Made by a program: the position numbers and the translations under genes
Assembly (NCBI GenBank): GCA_028281945.1
Contig: JANQIW010000027.1
Location: forward strand, 1 to 64,000
From: Prochloraceae cyanobacterium PL24a_bin.78
GTDB taxonomy: Bacteria; Cyanobacteriota; Cyanobacteriia; Cyanobacteriales; JANQIW01
Reading direction: 5' to 3'
Length of the DNA: 64,000 bases
Shown here: piece by piece, positions 17,852-26,969 of the stretch
Position numbering within the stretch: the first letter of the stretch is position 1
Layout of the letters: each line of letters starts with the position of its first letter
Notes under the pieces: model-generated
Databases searched by the model: none
What the model saw: the letters and a program-made list of their open reading frames with translations, nothing else
Told to the model about the DNA's origin: nothing

Positions 17852-18023
17852 TAAATTAAGTATTTAGTATTAAAAGACAAATTTGGTGTACTACCGAATA
17901 ATCTCGTTTTTCTAAAAGTATGACATACAATGGTTCAGGGCAGACAAGGGGGACAAGGAAGACGAGGGAGATAGGTTTTGGGTTAAGAATCAGCAGGTTT
18001 TGGATAGGTTTAACTCTATCGTT

Positions 18024-18043
18024 ATTTTAGAAAATTGATATAA
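18024..18043. repeat. Copy 2 of a dispersed extragenic repeat
   Basis: Identical over 20 bases to 2143-2162, and similar for about 30 bases further upstream. It directly precedes the arsA-like gene. A purine-rich tract of the form GGGGGACAAGGAAGACGAGG lies just upstream (about 17950-17970), so here, as at 2143, the repeat is associated with a strand-skewed tract. Confidence 0.6.
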
Positions 18044-18103
18044 CCATTGAAGATTAACTATAATGATAAGAAAAGTAAATGTTTTTCAGAAAAGATTAAA
18101 TTA

Positions 18104-19294
18104 ATGCGTGTAATACTAATGACTGGAAAAGGCGGAGTAGGTAAAACCTCTGTCGCTGCTGCAACTGGACTTCGTTGTGCTGAGTTGGGTTATTCTACTT
18201 TGGTTTTAAGTACGGATCCTGCCCATTCTTTGGCTGATAGTTTTGATCTAGAATTGGGTCACGAACCAAAAAAAATTCGTCCTAATCTATGGGGTGCTGA
18301 ATTGGACGCTCTAATGGAGCTAGAAGGCAATTGGGGGTCGGTTAAAAGATACATTAGTGAAGTTCTCCAAGCACGAGGTTTGGATGGGGTTCAAGCGGAA
18401 GAATTAGCTATTTTACCAGGGATGGATGAAATCTTTGGTTTGGTAAGGATGAAACGCCATTATGATGATGGGGATTTTGATGTTTTAATTATTGATTCTG
18501 CACCTACTGGCACGGCTTTAAGGCTTTTGAGTATTCCTGAAGTGGGTGGTTGGTATATGAGAAGATTTTACAAACCTTTACAGGGAATGTCGGCTGCTCT
18601 TCGGCCTCTGGTTGAACCTCTTTTTAAGCCCATCGCTGGTTTTTCTTTGCCAAATCAAGAGGTAATGAATGCGCCTTATGAATTTTATCAACAAATTGAG
18701 GAGTTGGAAAAGGTTTTAACTGATAATACTTTGACGAGTGTTAGGTTGGTGACTAATCCTGAAAAAATGGTGATTAAGGAGTCTTTGCGTGCTCATGCTT
18801 ATTTGAGTTTGTATAATGTTTCTACTGATTTGGTGGTGGCTAATCGCATTATTCCAGAGGAAGTTAATGATCCATTTTTCCAATATTGGAAGAAAAATCA
18901 ACAGATTTATAAGCAAGAAATCTATGATAATTTCCATCCTTTACCTGTTAAGGAAGTTCCTCTTTTCTCTGAAGAAATGTGCGGCATGGCTGCTTTGGAA
19001 AGGTTGAAGGAAACTCTTTATCAAGATGAAGATCCTGCTCAAGTTTATTATCAAGAAAATACTATTAAAGTGGTTCAAGAATCTGCCAATAATTACTCTT
19101 TGGAGTTGTATTTACCTGGTATTCCTAAAGAGAATATTCAATTAAACAAAACTGGTGATGAACTTAATATTAGAATTGGTAATCATCGACGCAATTTAGT
19201 TTTACCTCAAGCTTTGGCTTCTCTCAATCCTCAAGGGGCGAAAATGGAGGATGACTATCTTAAAATTCGGTTTGCTAGTGTTGTAAGTGTTTAA
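18104..19294 (+). CDS. ArsA/Get3-family ATPase with C-terminal HSP20-like domain
   Basis: A 396-residue soluble P-loop ATPase. The deviant Walker A GKGGVGKT is at residues 8-15; switch I ([10 protein letters not shown]) and switch II ([14 protein letters not shown]) are intact. There is one ATPase unit, as in Get3, not the doubled form of arsenite pump ArsA. The last 74 residues (323-396) form a beta-rich HSP20-like domain ([25 protein letters not shown]) typical of cyanobacterial and plastid members. The function may be membrane-protein targeting or another chaperone role; no arsenic genes are near. ATG 18104 is chosen because it places the P-loop at the usual position; an upstream TTG at 18047 abuts the dispersed repeat. 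Confidence 0.88.
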   Translation: MRVILMTGKGGVGKTSVAAATGLRCAELGYSTLVLSTDPAHSLADSFDLELGHEPKKIRPNLWGAELDALMELEGNWGSVKRYISEVLQARGLDGVQAEELAILPGMDEIFGLVRMKRHYDDGDFDVLIIDSAPTGTALRLLSIPEVGGWYMRRFYKPLQGMSAALRPLVEPLFKPIAGFSLPNQEVMNAPYEFYQQIEELEKVLTDNTLTSVRLVTNPEKMVIKESLRAHAYLSLYNVSTDLVVANRIIPEEVNDPFFQYWKKNQQIYKQEIYDNFHPLPVKEVPLFSEEMCGMAALERLKETLYQDEDPAQVYYQENTIKVVQESANNYSLELYLPGIPKENIQLNKTGDELNIRIGNHRRNLVLPQALASLNPQGAKMEDDYLKIRFASVVSV

Positions 19295-19299
19295 TTTTT

Positions 19300-19339
19300 T
19301 GCCATCTTTTTCTGTATTTTTTACTGGTTAAGGATGGCA
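19300..19339 (+). terminator. Possible weak terminator after the arsA-like gene
   Basis: TGCCATC (19300-19306) pairs with GATGGCA (19333-19339), with a 26-base U-rich loop. Only a short T stretch follows, so this may be an mRNA-stabilising 3' hairpin rather than a terminator. Confidence 0.35.
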
Positions 19340-19436
19340 TTTCAATTAATTTTAAGTAAATTTTAATTAGTAATAAAAATTGATTTTTTTATCAAGATAT
19401 CTGTTATTTATAATTAAATTAGATTAGCTATTAACT

Positions 19437-19700
19437 ATGTCAAATATTTCAAAAATTAAGGTTGTTGTTAAGTTATTTGCTGCTTACCAAGAGGCTTATA
19501 ATGTCTCGGAGTTAAAGTTAGAATTACCTGAAAATACTCCTATAAAATCTGTTTTAGATTCTTTACTTTCTGAAAAACCTGAGTTGGAAAAATGGCGCAG
19601 TCTTACTCGTTTTGGTGTGAATTTTAAGTTTGTTGATGAGGATACTTTATTACATGATGGCGATGAAATTGTTTTGATTCCTCCTGTTAGTGGCGGCTAG
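19437..19700 (+). CDS. MoaD/ThiS-family ubiquitin-like sulfur-carrier protein
   Basis: An 87-residue beta-grasp protein ending in the diagnostic Gly-Gly (PPVSGG), which in the family is adenylated and thiocarboxylated to donate sulfur for molybdopterin, thiamine or other thio compounds. The body has VVVKLFAAYQEAY, a central ELPENTPIKSVLDSLL helix and the family's DGDEIVLIPPVSGG end. It resembles MoaD more than ThiS (ThiS is usually about 65 residues). No moaE, moeB or thiG is in the window, so its partner and pathway are open. It is 142 bases after the arsA-like gene. Confidence 0.85.
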   Translation: MSNISKIKVVVKLFAAYQEAYNVSELKLELPENTPIKSVLDSLLSEKPELEKWRSLTRFGVNFKFVDEDTLLHDGDEIVLIPPVSGG

Positions 19701-19896
19701 TTTTTAATAAAATTTTTCAAATCTTTTTTTTACCTCGATTTATTTAAAAACCCATTCAGTAAATGATTGAGTATAACCTATGAATATCATTTATTATTAG
19801 TTAGCAAATATTTCAATTAAAACACTTGATTTACTGATTAAAAAATGTTAAAATATTCTCGAGTGACTAGAAACCAAAATAAAGAATAATAAGAAT

Positions 19897-21300
19897 ATGT
19901 TAGGCTCATCTTTAATTTTCAGTAGTATTATCGGTATAACTAAGACATTGATTATCGCTATTGTTAAGTTATTAATAGGAGTATTTAGTTCTCCTACCGT
20001 TTGGACATTTGTTCAATCCCGAATAAGAACAATACCTCGTTATATTAGATTACTTCTCCTTATTTATAATGCTGAAAAAGGTAATTCGGAGAAACATCGA
20101 AAAATAACAATAACTTTACTTTTATTAAGTACAATTCTCTCAGCAATAGCCAGTAATTTTTTGATAATTGGTATTCCTATTATTGGTATATTTACAGAAG
20201 CAATCGCCTTATTAGTAACAGTAGCGATTATCTTAGCTAGTATGGAAATACTGATAAAGACTTATGGAGATGAATATTTGCATAATGTTAAAGATATTAA
20301 TATTAAAGAAGATCTACAGCAAATTGAAAAACTCTTAGGGCCAACTTGGCATAAGTTAATTAAAGAATTAGAGAATATATATACAACTTTATCACCAGTA
20401 ATAGAAAATAATTTCAAGGAGATTTCTCAACATATTGAGAGTTATTTTAAAGCTAATTTACAAGATTTGTGCATTTATATCAATCCATTACAAGGAACAG
20501 AAATTACTTTCACCAAATCTAACATAAAAAAAATTGGACAAAGCTTAGATTCATGGCAAAAAACTGCTGTTTCTCTGGCTGAAGGAAGTCTCACAGGTAG
20601 TGCAATTGGTTTAGGCGCTTCCTCTGTGGCAAGTTCAATTTTTGTTCAATCAACTGTATTTACTTCCCTCGCTTCAGTCTTAGGTATTAATACAGGGATT
20701 GCTGTCTCAGCATCAGCCTTTGCTATGCTTACAGTTGGTTTACCTGTCACCTTAGCTGCCGCAAGTGCTGGAGGTATTATGTATTATGGTTTCAAGAAAA
20801 GAAGTGCAGATGAACAAGAGAGAGAAAGTAAATTTTTTAGTAATTCAATTCTAAGTATAATTCCTATGGCGTATACTGATGGAAATTTTTGCCAAATAAA
20901 AAAAGATACTATACATCAATTGACCAATAACTATAGAATAAAAGAAGAAGATCATCAACGAATTTACCAAGCTATCAATAATAATAAATATCAAACTTTT
21001 GAGGAAATTTGTGAAGATAACTTACTTATGAAATATGGAAGCTCTAATGCTGAAATTCAACATACATTTGTTTTATACTTAGCTTGGGAATTGGCAAAAG
21101 TTGATGGCGTGATTCATCCCAAAGAAATTGAATTATTTGAAAGAATGGCTTATATTCTCAAAATCAATCCAGAAGTATATCGTAAAATTCAAGGTATAGT
21201 TACTCCTGAATTTATTCAAAAAGCAAGATATGATGTTCCCTTTAATTTAAACAAAGATTACCTTCCTTTCCCTTTGATTATGGATAATTTTATCAACTAA
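19897..21300 (+). CDS. Membrane protein with Gly/Ala-rich hydrophobic core and C-terminal TerB-like domain
   Basis: A 467-residue protein. There are hydrophobic segments near residues 1-35 and 65-115, a soluble coiled-coil part (about 125-215), a remarkable small-residue hydrophobic stretch (about 228-300, including SLTGSAIGLGASSVASS and PVTLAAASAGGIMYYG), and a helical C-terminal domain (about 375-450) whose LAWELAKVDGVIHPKEIELFER segment matches the TerB/DjlA-type fold that includes acidic metal-binding residues. The Gly/Ala-rich pair of helices recalls membrane-inserting hairpins. I do not recognise the whole protein. It sits convergent to the orphan DNA methyltransferase. A terminator follows. 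Confidence 0.72.
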   Translation: MLGSSLIFSSIIGITKTLIIAIVKLLIGVFSSPTVWTFVQSRIRTIPRYIRLLLLIYNAEKGNSEKHRKITITLLLLSTILSAIASNFLIIGIPIIGIFTEAIALLVTVAIILASMEILIKTYGDEYLHNVKDINIKEDLQQIEKLLGPTWHKLIKELENIYTTLSPVIENNFKEISQHIESYFKANLQDLCIYINPLQGTEITFTKSNIKKIGQSLDSWQKTAVSLAEGSLTGSAIGLGASSVASSIFVQSTVFTSLASVLGINTGIAVSASAFAMLTVGLPVTLAAASAGGIMYYGFKKRSADEQERESKFFSNSILSIIPMAYTDGNFCQIKKDTIHQLTNNYRIKEEDHQRIYQAINNNKYQTFEEICEDNLLMKYGSSNAEIQHTFVLYLAWELAKVDGVIHPKEIELFERMAYILKINPEVYRKIQGIVTPEFIQKARYDVPFNLNKDYLPFPLIMDNFIN

Positions 21301-21332
21301 ATAACTAATAATATTAAATCCAGTTTAGAAAG

Positions 21333-21382
21333 CCATTTATATTATATTTAAAATTTCTGGTATCTAGAAATAGATGGTTTTT
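21333..21382 (+). terminator. Nested hairpin terminator
   Basis: CCATTTAT (21333-21340) pairs with ATAGATGG (21370-21377) with one G-U pair, followed by TTTTT. An inner hairpin ATTTCT/AGAAAT (21353-21358 with 21366-21371) competes at its base. It lies 32 bases past the TerB-like gene. Confidence 0.55.
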
Positions 21383-21424
21383 CAAACAGTATTTAGTATA
21401 AATACGAATAGAATCAATAATTTA

Positions 21425-22720
21425 TCAAGCCATAATTATTCTTTCGGCAATCTTTTCAATGACAGGAATAACAACGGTATTTCCTAATAAATCAAAAGCT
21501 TTTTTAATAGGTAAATCAAGTTGGTATGTTTCTGGAAAACCAAATAATCTCAATCCTTCTCTGATAGTTAATTTCCTAATTCCTTTGCCATCAATTACTG
21601 CTAATTTGCCCATATCTGTAGCTAATAATGTTGGAGTAAAGCCATTGGAATCCAAAATTTTATTGATTTCAAAACTTAATTTGCCAACAATAATGTTATA
21701 ACCTTTGGGTAAATCTTTTCGATATTTTCTCTTTTTAATCTTTTTACCTTCTAGGTTTATTTCTTCTACTAAATCTTTGGGATGTTCAAATTTTAGGTAA
21801 CCTTTTTCTACTAAATCATCTAGCATTTTTTGAAGATTGTATGATTGAAAGTTGCTATGAGAGTTACAAATATTAGGATTATAAAAACTGGCAATTTCTT
21901 CGAGGGTTAAAGGCATTCCATCCATCCAAGTAATCCCTTTTTTTTCTGCCCAAATTTTTCTTCTTCTTTGTTTTAAAATTAAGTTTAATAATTCTTTTTG
22001 GGCTGATGTAATGCTGCCTTTTAATTCTATATCCCAACTATGAATGTTATCTTTTCCTCCTCTTTTATCTTTGATTGATTTACCTTCTAATTGTTGAATA
22101 CCAAAATAAGATAGCAATCTTTTGGTGAATTCTGTTTCTAATAATGGTTGATTTTTTTCTATGATTTTTGATAATGATTGTGTGGTTTGAGGTAGAAATT
22201 CTAAAGAAATTGGATTGGTTTTTGTGCCAACTATATAGATTCTTTTTCTTTCTTGAGGAATGCCAAAGTCTAAGGAGTTTAATACTTCCCAATTGGTTTT
22301 ATAACCTAATTGTTTGAGATTTTCTAGGATTATTTTTAAGGTTTTTCCTTGATTATGTTTGACTAATCCTTCCACATTTTCTAATAGAAATCCAAAGGGC
22401 GATCGAGTTTTTAAAATGCGTTGAATTTCAAAAAAAAGAGTCCCTCTAGTATCTAAAAAACCTTGTCTTTTACCAGCATTACTAAAAGGTTGGCAGGGAA
22501 ATCCTGCTAAAAGAAGATCGAATTCTGGGATTATTTCGCTAGGTATTTTCTTAATATTTCCTGATGGAAAATTACCAAAGTTTTGGTGATAAATTTTCAT
22601 AGCTTCTGGTTTAATTTCTGAAGTAAACACACATTGAGAAATAATGCCAAATTTAAGACAAGCTGCTTCTAAACCTAATCGCATTCCTCCTAAACCAGCA
22701 AACAAATCGATAAATTTCAT
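21425..22720 (-). CDS. DNA (cytosine-5)-methyltransferase, no partner endonuclease seen
   Basis: A 431-residue C5-methyltransferase. Motif I is DLFAGLGGMRLGLEA (5-19), motif IV GFPCQPFS with catalytic Cys76, motif VI ENVEGL (Glu114), motif VIII QERKRIYIVG (156-165), a target-recognition region at about 200-385, and motifs IX-X at the end (IREGLRLFGFP, LLGNTVVIPV). All catalytic motifs are intact. Neither neighbour is a restriction enzyme. Cyanobacteria carry orphan methyltransferases acting on the HIP1 core CGATCG, and this window is rich in that word; whether this enzyme is the HIP1 one cannot be read from the recognition domain by eye. It follows nnr by 70 bases on the same strand. Confidence 0.92.
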   Translation of the reverse strand: MKFIDLFAGLGGMRLGLEAACLKFGIISQCVFTSEIKPEAMKIYHQNFGNFPSGNIKKIPSEIIPEFDLLLAGFPCQPFSNAGKRQGFLDTRGTLFFEIQRILKTRSPFGFLLENVEGLVKHNQGKTLKIILENLKQLGYKTNWEVLNSLDFGIPQERKRIYIVGTKTNPISLEFLPQTTQSLSKIIEKNQPLLETEFTKRLLSYFGIQQLEGKSIKDKRGGKDNIHSWDIELKGSITSAQKELLNLILKQRRRKIWAEKKGITWMDGMPLTLEEIASFYNPNICNSHSNFQSYNLQKMLDDLVEKGYLKFEHPKDLVEEINLEGKKIKKRKYRKDLPKGYNIIVGKLSFEINKILDSNGFTPTLLATDMGKLAVIDGKGIRKLTIREGLRLFGFPETYQLDLPIKKAFDLLGNTVVIPVIEKIAERIIMA

Positions 22721-22790
22721 TTTATAATTTATGGTTAAAATTAAGGCTTGATATGGTAATTATAATTCAATAAATTCAATAGCAAATTAA

Positions 22791-24350
22791 TTAAAAATCT
22801 AAAATTTCTTTTGATAATAAATATTGGGATAAAGTAAAGGCATCTACTCCTAATTCGGTGCGATTTGTAGCGGCTAAAATCCCTGCCTGTGAATGCCACC
22901 AAGCCGCTGTAGCTACTATTGCTTCTAAAGGTTTTTCATTAGAAATTGTTTGAGAAATTAAACCACCAATTAATCCTGTTAAAACATCTCCACTGCCTCC
23001 TCTGGCTAATGCTGGTGTGCTTTCTCCTACTACCCAAACATTCCCTTTTGGATGGGCAATTACTGTTCTTGCACCTTTAAATAATACGATTGAATTACTT
23101 GAATTTGCTGCTTCTTTTGCTGCTGAAATTCGATCGTTATCAGGGGAAGAAATATCGGGAAATAATCTTTTAAATTCTCCTAAATGAGGGGTGATAATTG
23201 TTGGAAATGAGCGATTTGATAGACTAGGAATAGTCCCAATTTCAGCAATAATATTTAAGGCATCTGCATCTAAAATTAAAGGAGATTCTACTTTTAAAAT
23301 TGTTTCTATGATTGATTTATTGTCTGTAGTTAAACCTGGTCCACAAGCAACAACATTAAAGTTTTCTAGGGATAAATTAGGAGGTAAAAAAGATATTGCT
23401 CCTGAATTTGTTTCTGGACAATCGATAATAATAGCATCAGGAAGATGACTAACTAATAGAGGTTTTAAAGATTGAGGTACGGCAATGGAAAGCATCCCAA
23501 CACCACTTGCTCTTGCTCCTAAACCTGTTAAAATTGCCCCTCCTGCATACCGACGAGAACCACAAATTAATAATAAATGTCCTTGTTTATATTTGTAAGT
23601 TAATAAGGGGCGAGGCAAGGGTAAGAAGTCTTTAGCCACGGTTTTACTCATTTTTTTTATAGGGGTTTGAATGGGAGAAAATTCTGATAAAAAAGACCAA
23701 ACAGTTTCTGGTGGAATCCCAAAATCAATTCTTTCAATTTTTCCTAAAAATGGTAATGCTCTATCTTGAAAATATGCCAATTTCCATAGTCCTAAACAAA
23801 GGGAATAAGTGGCGCAAACGGCAATTCCTAAAACTTCTCCAGTATCAGTATGTAAACCTGAAGGGAGATCTACACTAATCACTGATTTTTGCCATTGATT
23901 TAATAGTTTAATATCTTCGACTATTTTTCCTTCTAAAATACGGGTTAAACCAAACCCAAAAAAACCATCTATAATTAAGTCACAATCTTCTAAATCTTTA
24001 AGTTTTTCGTAATAAGAAATTCCTAAAAAACTAGCATAATTAGAATGTTGTCCGGTTAATTCTTTTACTTTAGAAAAAGGCCTATAAATACAGACATTAT
24101 AACCATTTAAAAATAATTCTCTAGCTATTACTAAAGCGTCACCTCCATTGTGCCCTGGGCCGACTAAAATTCCTACTTTAATTGTGTTAGAAAGAGGATA
24201 AAGCTGCTGAATTCTTTGACTGCATAAAATTGCTGCTTTTTCCATTAAGGCTGCTACTGGCATTCCTCCTTCAAAAATACGTCCTTCTATTAAACGCATT
24301 TGTTCGGCTGTTACAATTATTTTTTCTAGTTTTTGTCTTTGTTCTAACAT
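22791..24350 (-). CDS. nnr: Bifunctional NAD(P)H-hydrate repair enzyme Nnr
   Basis: A 519-residue two-domain protein. The N-terminal YjeF_N domain (about 10-230) is the epimerase, interconverting R- and S-forms of hydrated NAD(P)H; it has GPGHNGGDALVIAREL and VDLPSGLHTDTGE. The C-terminal ribokinase-like domain (about 245-515) is the ADP-dependent dehydratase, with CGSRRYAGGAILTGLGA, VVACGPGLT, LDADALN, ITPHLGEFKRL and ARGGSGDVLTGLIGGL. Domain order and length are usual for bacteria. It repairs coenzymes damaged by heat or by GAPDH side reaction. It may be co-transcribed with the downstream methyltransferase. Confidence 0.93.
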   Translation of the reverse strand: MLEQRQKLEKIIVTAEQMRLIEGRIFEGGMPVAALMEKAAILCSQRIQQLYPLSNTIKVGILVGPGHNGGDALVIARELFLNGYNVCIYRPFSKVKELTGQHSNYASFLGISYYEKLKDLEDCDLIIDGFFGFGLTRILEGKIVEDIKLLNQWQKSVISVDLPSGLHTDTGEVLGIAVCATYSLCLGLWKLAYFQDRALPFLGKIERIDFGIPPETVWSFLSEFSPIQTPIKKMSKTVAKDFLPLPRPLLTYKYKQGHLLLICGSRRYAGGAILTGLGARASGVGMLSIAVPQSLKPLLVSHLPDAIIIDCPETNSGAISFLPPNLSLENFNVVACGPGLTTDNKSIIETILKVESPLILDADALNIIAEIGTIPSLSNRSFPTIITPHLGEFKRLFPDISSPDNDRISAAKEAANSSNSIVLFKGARTVIAHPKGNVWVVGESTPALARGGSGDVLTGLIGGLISQTISNEKPLEAIVATAAWWHSQAGILAATNRTELGVDAFTLSQYLLSKEILDF

Positions 24351-24487
24351 AAATTATTATAATATTTTTAACTTTTTAAGGTTAATTGTTTGAAAATATC
24401 TATTATATTATTAATTTATTATATCAGATTAAAATACTGATATAACAATTAGATCATATTGCTTTTATTGCCATTAAGGAAAAAATT

Positions 24488-25075
24488 ATGTCGAACAAAA
24501 TTACCCCTGAACAATTTTATAATGATTTTGCTGCTAATTATGACAATGTTTTAAGAAGTCCAAAATATAATGTTCAGCATCTTCATGAAGCTAAGAAGAT
24601 TTTTGAAAAACATGAAATCAAAGAAGGAAGTATTTTAGATGTAGGTTGTGGAACTGGTTTTTTAAAAGATTTACTCCAAGGTGATTTTTCTTATACAGGA
24701 ATTGATGTTTCTAGCAATATGCTTGAATATGCTAAGAAAAGAGGTTATATCACTATTCATCAACCAATTGAAACCGCTCTTAAGGATATAAATACTAAGT
24801 CTTATGATTTCGTTGTTTCTTTAAGTTCTTTGTTAATGGTAGAAGATCTTAATACAGCTTTAGACCATATGTACAGAATTGCTAGAAAAGCTATATTATT
24901 AAGTTTAGATGATACAACAGAGGATTATAGAAAAAATTTTATAGTTCCTACTTATAACCATTCTAAGATTGATTTTCCTAATGCTAAAGAAGATTATTTT
25001 ATTTTAGGTTGGAAATCCCCAACTGTTGATATTCCTATTTATACGAGGATGATTTATATCGACAAATTATCCTAA
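24488..25075 (+). CDS. Class I SAM-dependent methyltransferase
   Basis: A 195-residue Rossmann-type methyltransferase. Motif I is ILDVGCGTGFLKDLL (about 48-62), the acidic residue binding ribose is in YTGIDVSSNML, and motif IV-like YDFVVSLSSLLMVEDL follows. The C-terminus is short (ILGWKSPTVDIPIYTRMIYI) and gives no clue to the substrate. AAGGAAAA lies a few bases ahead of the ATG. It is a single gene, divergent from nnr and upstream of mnmA. Substrate unknown. Confidence 0.82.
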   Translation: MSNKITPEQFYNDFAANYDNVLRSPKYNVQHLHEAKKIFEKHEIKEGSILDVGCGTGFLKDLLQGDFSYTGIDVSSNMLEYAKKRGYITIHQPIETALKDINTKSYDFVVSLSSLLMVEDLNTALDHMYRIARKAILLSLDDTTEDYRKNFIVPTYNHSKIDFPNAKEDYFILGWKSPTVDIPIYTRMIYIDKLS

Positions 25076-25169
25076 AAACCATATCCTAGTTAATAATGTT
25101 AATCTTGAAAAAATTTTGTTAAGATTAAAACATATTACACTTTAAAATATAAAATAATACTTTTAGATT

Positions 25170-26240
25170 ATGAACCAAGTTGTAGTAGGTTTGTCTGGTG
25201 GAGTAGATAGCTCTGTAGCTGCTGCCATATTACATGATCAAGGTTACAAGGTATATGGTCTCACCCTTTGGTTAATGAAAGGTAAAGGGCAATGCTGCTC
25301 TGAAGGGATGGTGGATGCGGCTTTTATTTGCGAACAATTAGGTATTCCTCACCATGTTGTGGATAGTAGAGAGATTTTTAAGGAAAATATTATTGATTAT
25401 CTTGTGTCGGGTTATGAATCGGGAGTGACTCCTTTACCTTGTTCTCAGTGTAATCGCGTAGTTAAATTTACTCCTATGTTAGATTATGCTAGGAAAAATC
25501 TAGGTGTGGATCAAATCGCTACGGGACATTACGGACGTATTCTTTATGATGAGAATACTCATCGCTATCAATTGTTAAGGGCTGTCGATCGTACTAAAGA
25601 TCAATCTTATTTTTTATACGATCTAACTCAAGAAATACTGGCAAATACTATTTTTCCTTTGGGTAACCAAACTAAAGCAGAAACTCGAAAGATTGCTGCT
25701 CAGTTTAAACTAAAAACTGCTGATAAACCAGAAAGTCAAGATCTATGTTTAATTGAAAGTCATGGTTCTATGAGGCAGTTTTTGGATAAATATATTAACC
25801 AAAAAGAGGGTGATATTGTAGATTTGGATGGTAAGGTTTTGGGTAAACACGCTGGTATTCATCATTATACTATTGGTCAAAGAAAAGGTTTAGGGGTTTC
25901 TGCACCCCACCCTTTATATGTGGTTAAGCTAGATACTGTGATGAATCGCGTTATAGTAGGCGATCGTTCTCGTGCAGTTAGTTCAGAGTGTTTTGTAAAT
26001 AGAATGAATTGGGTTTCCATTTCAGCACCAGAAAGTCCTATTCGTACTGAAGTTCAGGTGAGATACCGCAGTAACCCTGTTCCTGTGAATGTGATTCCTT
26101 TAGAAGATTCTCGAATTAAATTAGTATTTGATGAGCCTCAATTTGGAATTACTCCAGGACAAGCGGCTGTTTTATATGATGGTGAAGTTGTTTTGGGTGG
26201 GGGAATTATTGAAAAGTTTGAGACAAATTCCATAAATTAA
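25170..26240 (+). CDS. mnmA: tRNA-specific 2-thiouridylase MnmA
   Basis: A 356-residue ATP-dependent tRNA thiolase that puts sulfur on C2 of the wobble uridine in Glu, Gln and Lys tRNAs. The PP-loop [11 protein letters not shown] is at 9-19. The catalytic Cys pair is present: [13 protein letters not shown] (first Cys near 90) and ESQDLCLIE (near 193). The central and C-terminal beta-barrels are complete ([41 protein letters not shown] region). Length is normal. It ends five bases from the convergent PadR gene. Confidence 0.95.
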   Translation: MNQVVVGLSGGVDSSVAAAILHDQGYKVYGLTLWLMKGKGQCCSEGMVDAAFICEQLGIPHHVVDSREIFKENIIDYLVSGYESGVTPLPCSQCNRVVKFTPMLDYARKNLGVDQIATGHYGRILYDENTHRYQLLRAVDRTKDQSYFLYDLTQEILANTIFPLGNQTKAETRKIAAQFKLKTADKPESQDLCLIESHGSMRQFLDKYINQKEGDIVDLDGKVLGKHAGIHHYTIGQRKGLGVSAPHPLYVVKLDTVMNRVIVGDRSRAVSSECFVNRMNWVSISAPESPIRTEVQVRYRSNPVPVNVIPLEDSRIKLVFDEPQFGITPGQAAVLYDGEVVLGGGIIEKFETNSIN

Positions 26241-26245
26241 CCTTA

Positions 26246-26830
26246 TCAATCCAAATTTTCTTCTTCTTCTGCTAAGATTAAATGAATTTCTCGCTTTAGT
26301 TGTTTAAAACGATCGAGAATTCGATTAATTTTTTCAGTATTGCCACTACGGGCAACTTGCCTAGTAAGTTCCCGCAAATCTTTAAACATGGTTCTTAATT
26401 CCATTAACTGAGGTTGCATCTCAAACTGGTTCATAGCATCAACGGAATCTTGATTCTCACTTAACAAATCCTTGCCACTATCTGTAATGGTATAAACCTT
26501 TTTACCTTCAACTTCTTGACTAGTAAGATAACCGCCTTCTTGCAACAATTGAAGGGTGGGATAAACTGAACCTGGGCTTGGCTTATAAAATCCACCCCAA
26601 CGAGATTCTAACTCTTTAATTAATTGATATCCGTGTTGAGATTCTTCCTCCAATAAAGATAAGAGAATGTATTTGATATCTCCACGTTTCATTCTCTGTC
26701 TATTTTCCATTTCTTTGCCAAAATGATGTCTTCTTCTGCCTCTCATTCTTCCAAATCCTCTATATTCTAAATTTCTAAAGATATCTATGTCTCTAAATCT
26801 TCGACAATTATTATTTCCAGATCTAAACAT
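26246..26830 (-). CDS. PadR-family transcriptional regulator with Arg/His-rich N-terminal extension
   Basis: A 194-residue regulator. The PadR winged-helix domain is at about 47-120 (DIKYILLSLLEEESQHGYQL, SPGSVYPTLQLLQEGGYL, GKKVYTITDSG), with a C-terminal dimerisation coiled coil (about 135-190). The first 46 residues are an unusual basic extension (NNNCRRFRD, RGRRRHHFGKE). An extension before a PadR domain is also seen in the metal-responsive E. coli regulator YqjI, but that one is Cys/His-rich; the analogy is loose. A 14-bp palindrome 53 bases upstream of the start suggests autoregulation. Target genes unknown; RibBA is the next gene upstream on the same strand. Confidence 0.88.
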   Translation of the reverse strand: MFRSGNNNCRRFRDIDIFRNLEYRGFGRMRGRRRHHFGKEMENRQRMKRGDIKYILLSLLEEESQHGYQLIKELESRWGGFYKPSPGSVYPTLQLLQEGGYLTSQEVEGKKVYTITDSGKDLLSENQDSVDAMNQFEMQPQLMELRTMFKDLRELTRQVARSGNTEKINRILDRFKQLKREIHLILAEEEENLD

Positions 26831-26882
26831 TGTCTTTTCCTTTGATATTGTAATGTTTTGCTTGGTCTTCTTAATTTTAGAT

Positions 26883-26899
26883 TATATCGCGATATATCG
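26883..26899. promoter_or_regulatory. Overlapping palindromes, candidate PadR operator
   Basis: TATATCGCGATATA (26883-26896) is a perfect 14-bp palindrome; CGATATATCG (26890-26899) is a second, overlapping one. They sit 53 bases upstream of the PadR start. PadR proteins usually repress their own gene by binding such dyads, so this is the natural candidate operator. Confidence 0.5.
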
Positions 26900-26969
26900 G
26901 TAAAAAATTAATAAAGCTTAATCTATGGATTTAGATACATATTTGATTTTAAAATTTTCCTAAAAAAAA

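Noticed and set aside
18047-18103. Upstream TTG start for the arsA-like gene
   Set aside because: It would add 19 residues before the P-loop and starts beside the dispersed repeat; ATG 18104 gives the usual family N-terminus.
21425-22720. Restriction-modification system
   Set aside because: Neighbours are nnr and a TerB-like protein; no endonuclease or Vsr gene is seen. Uma2 at 5.6 kb is too far and is a different family.
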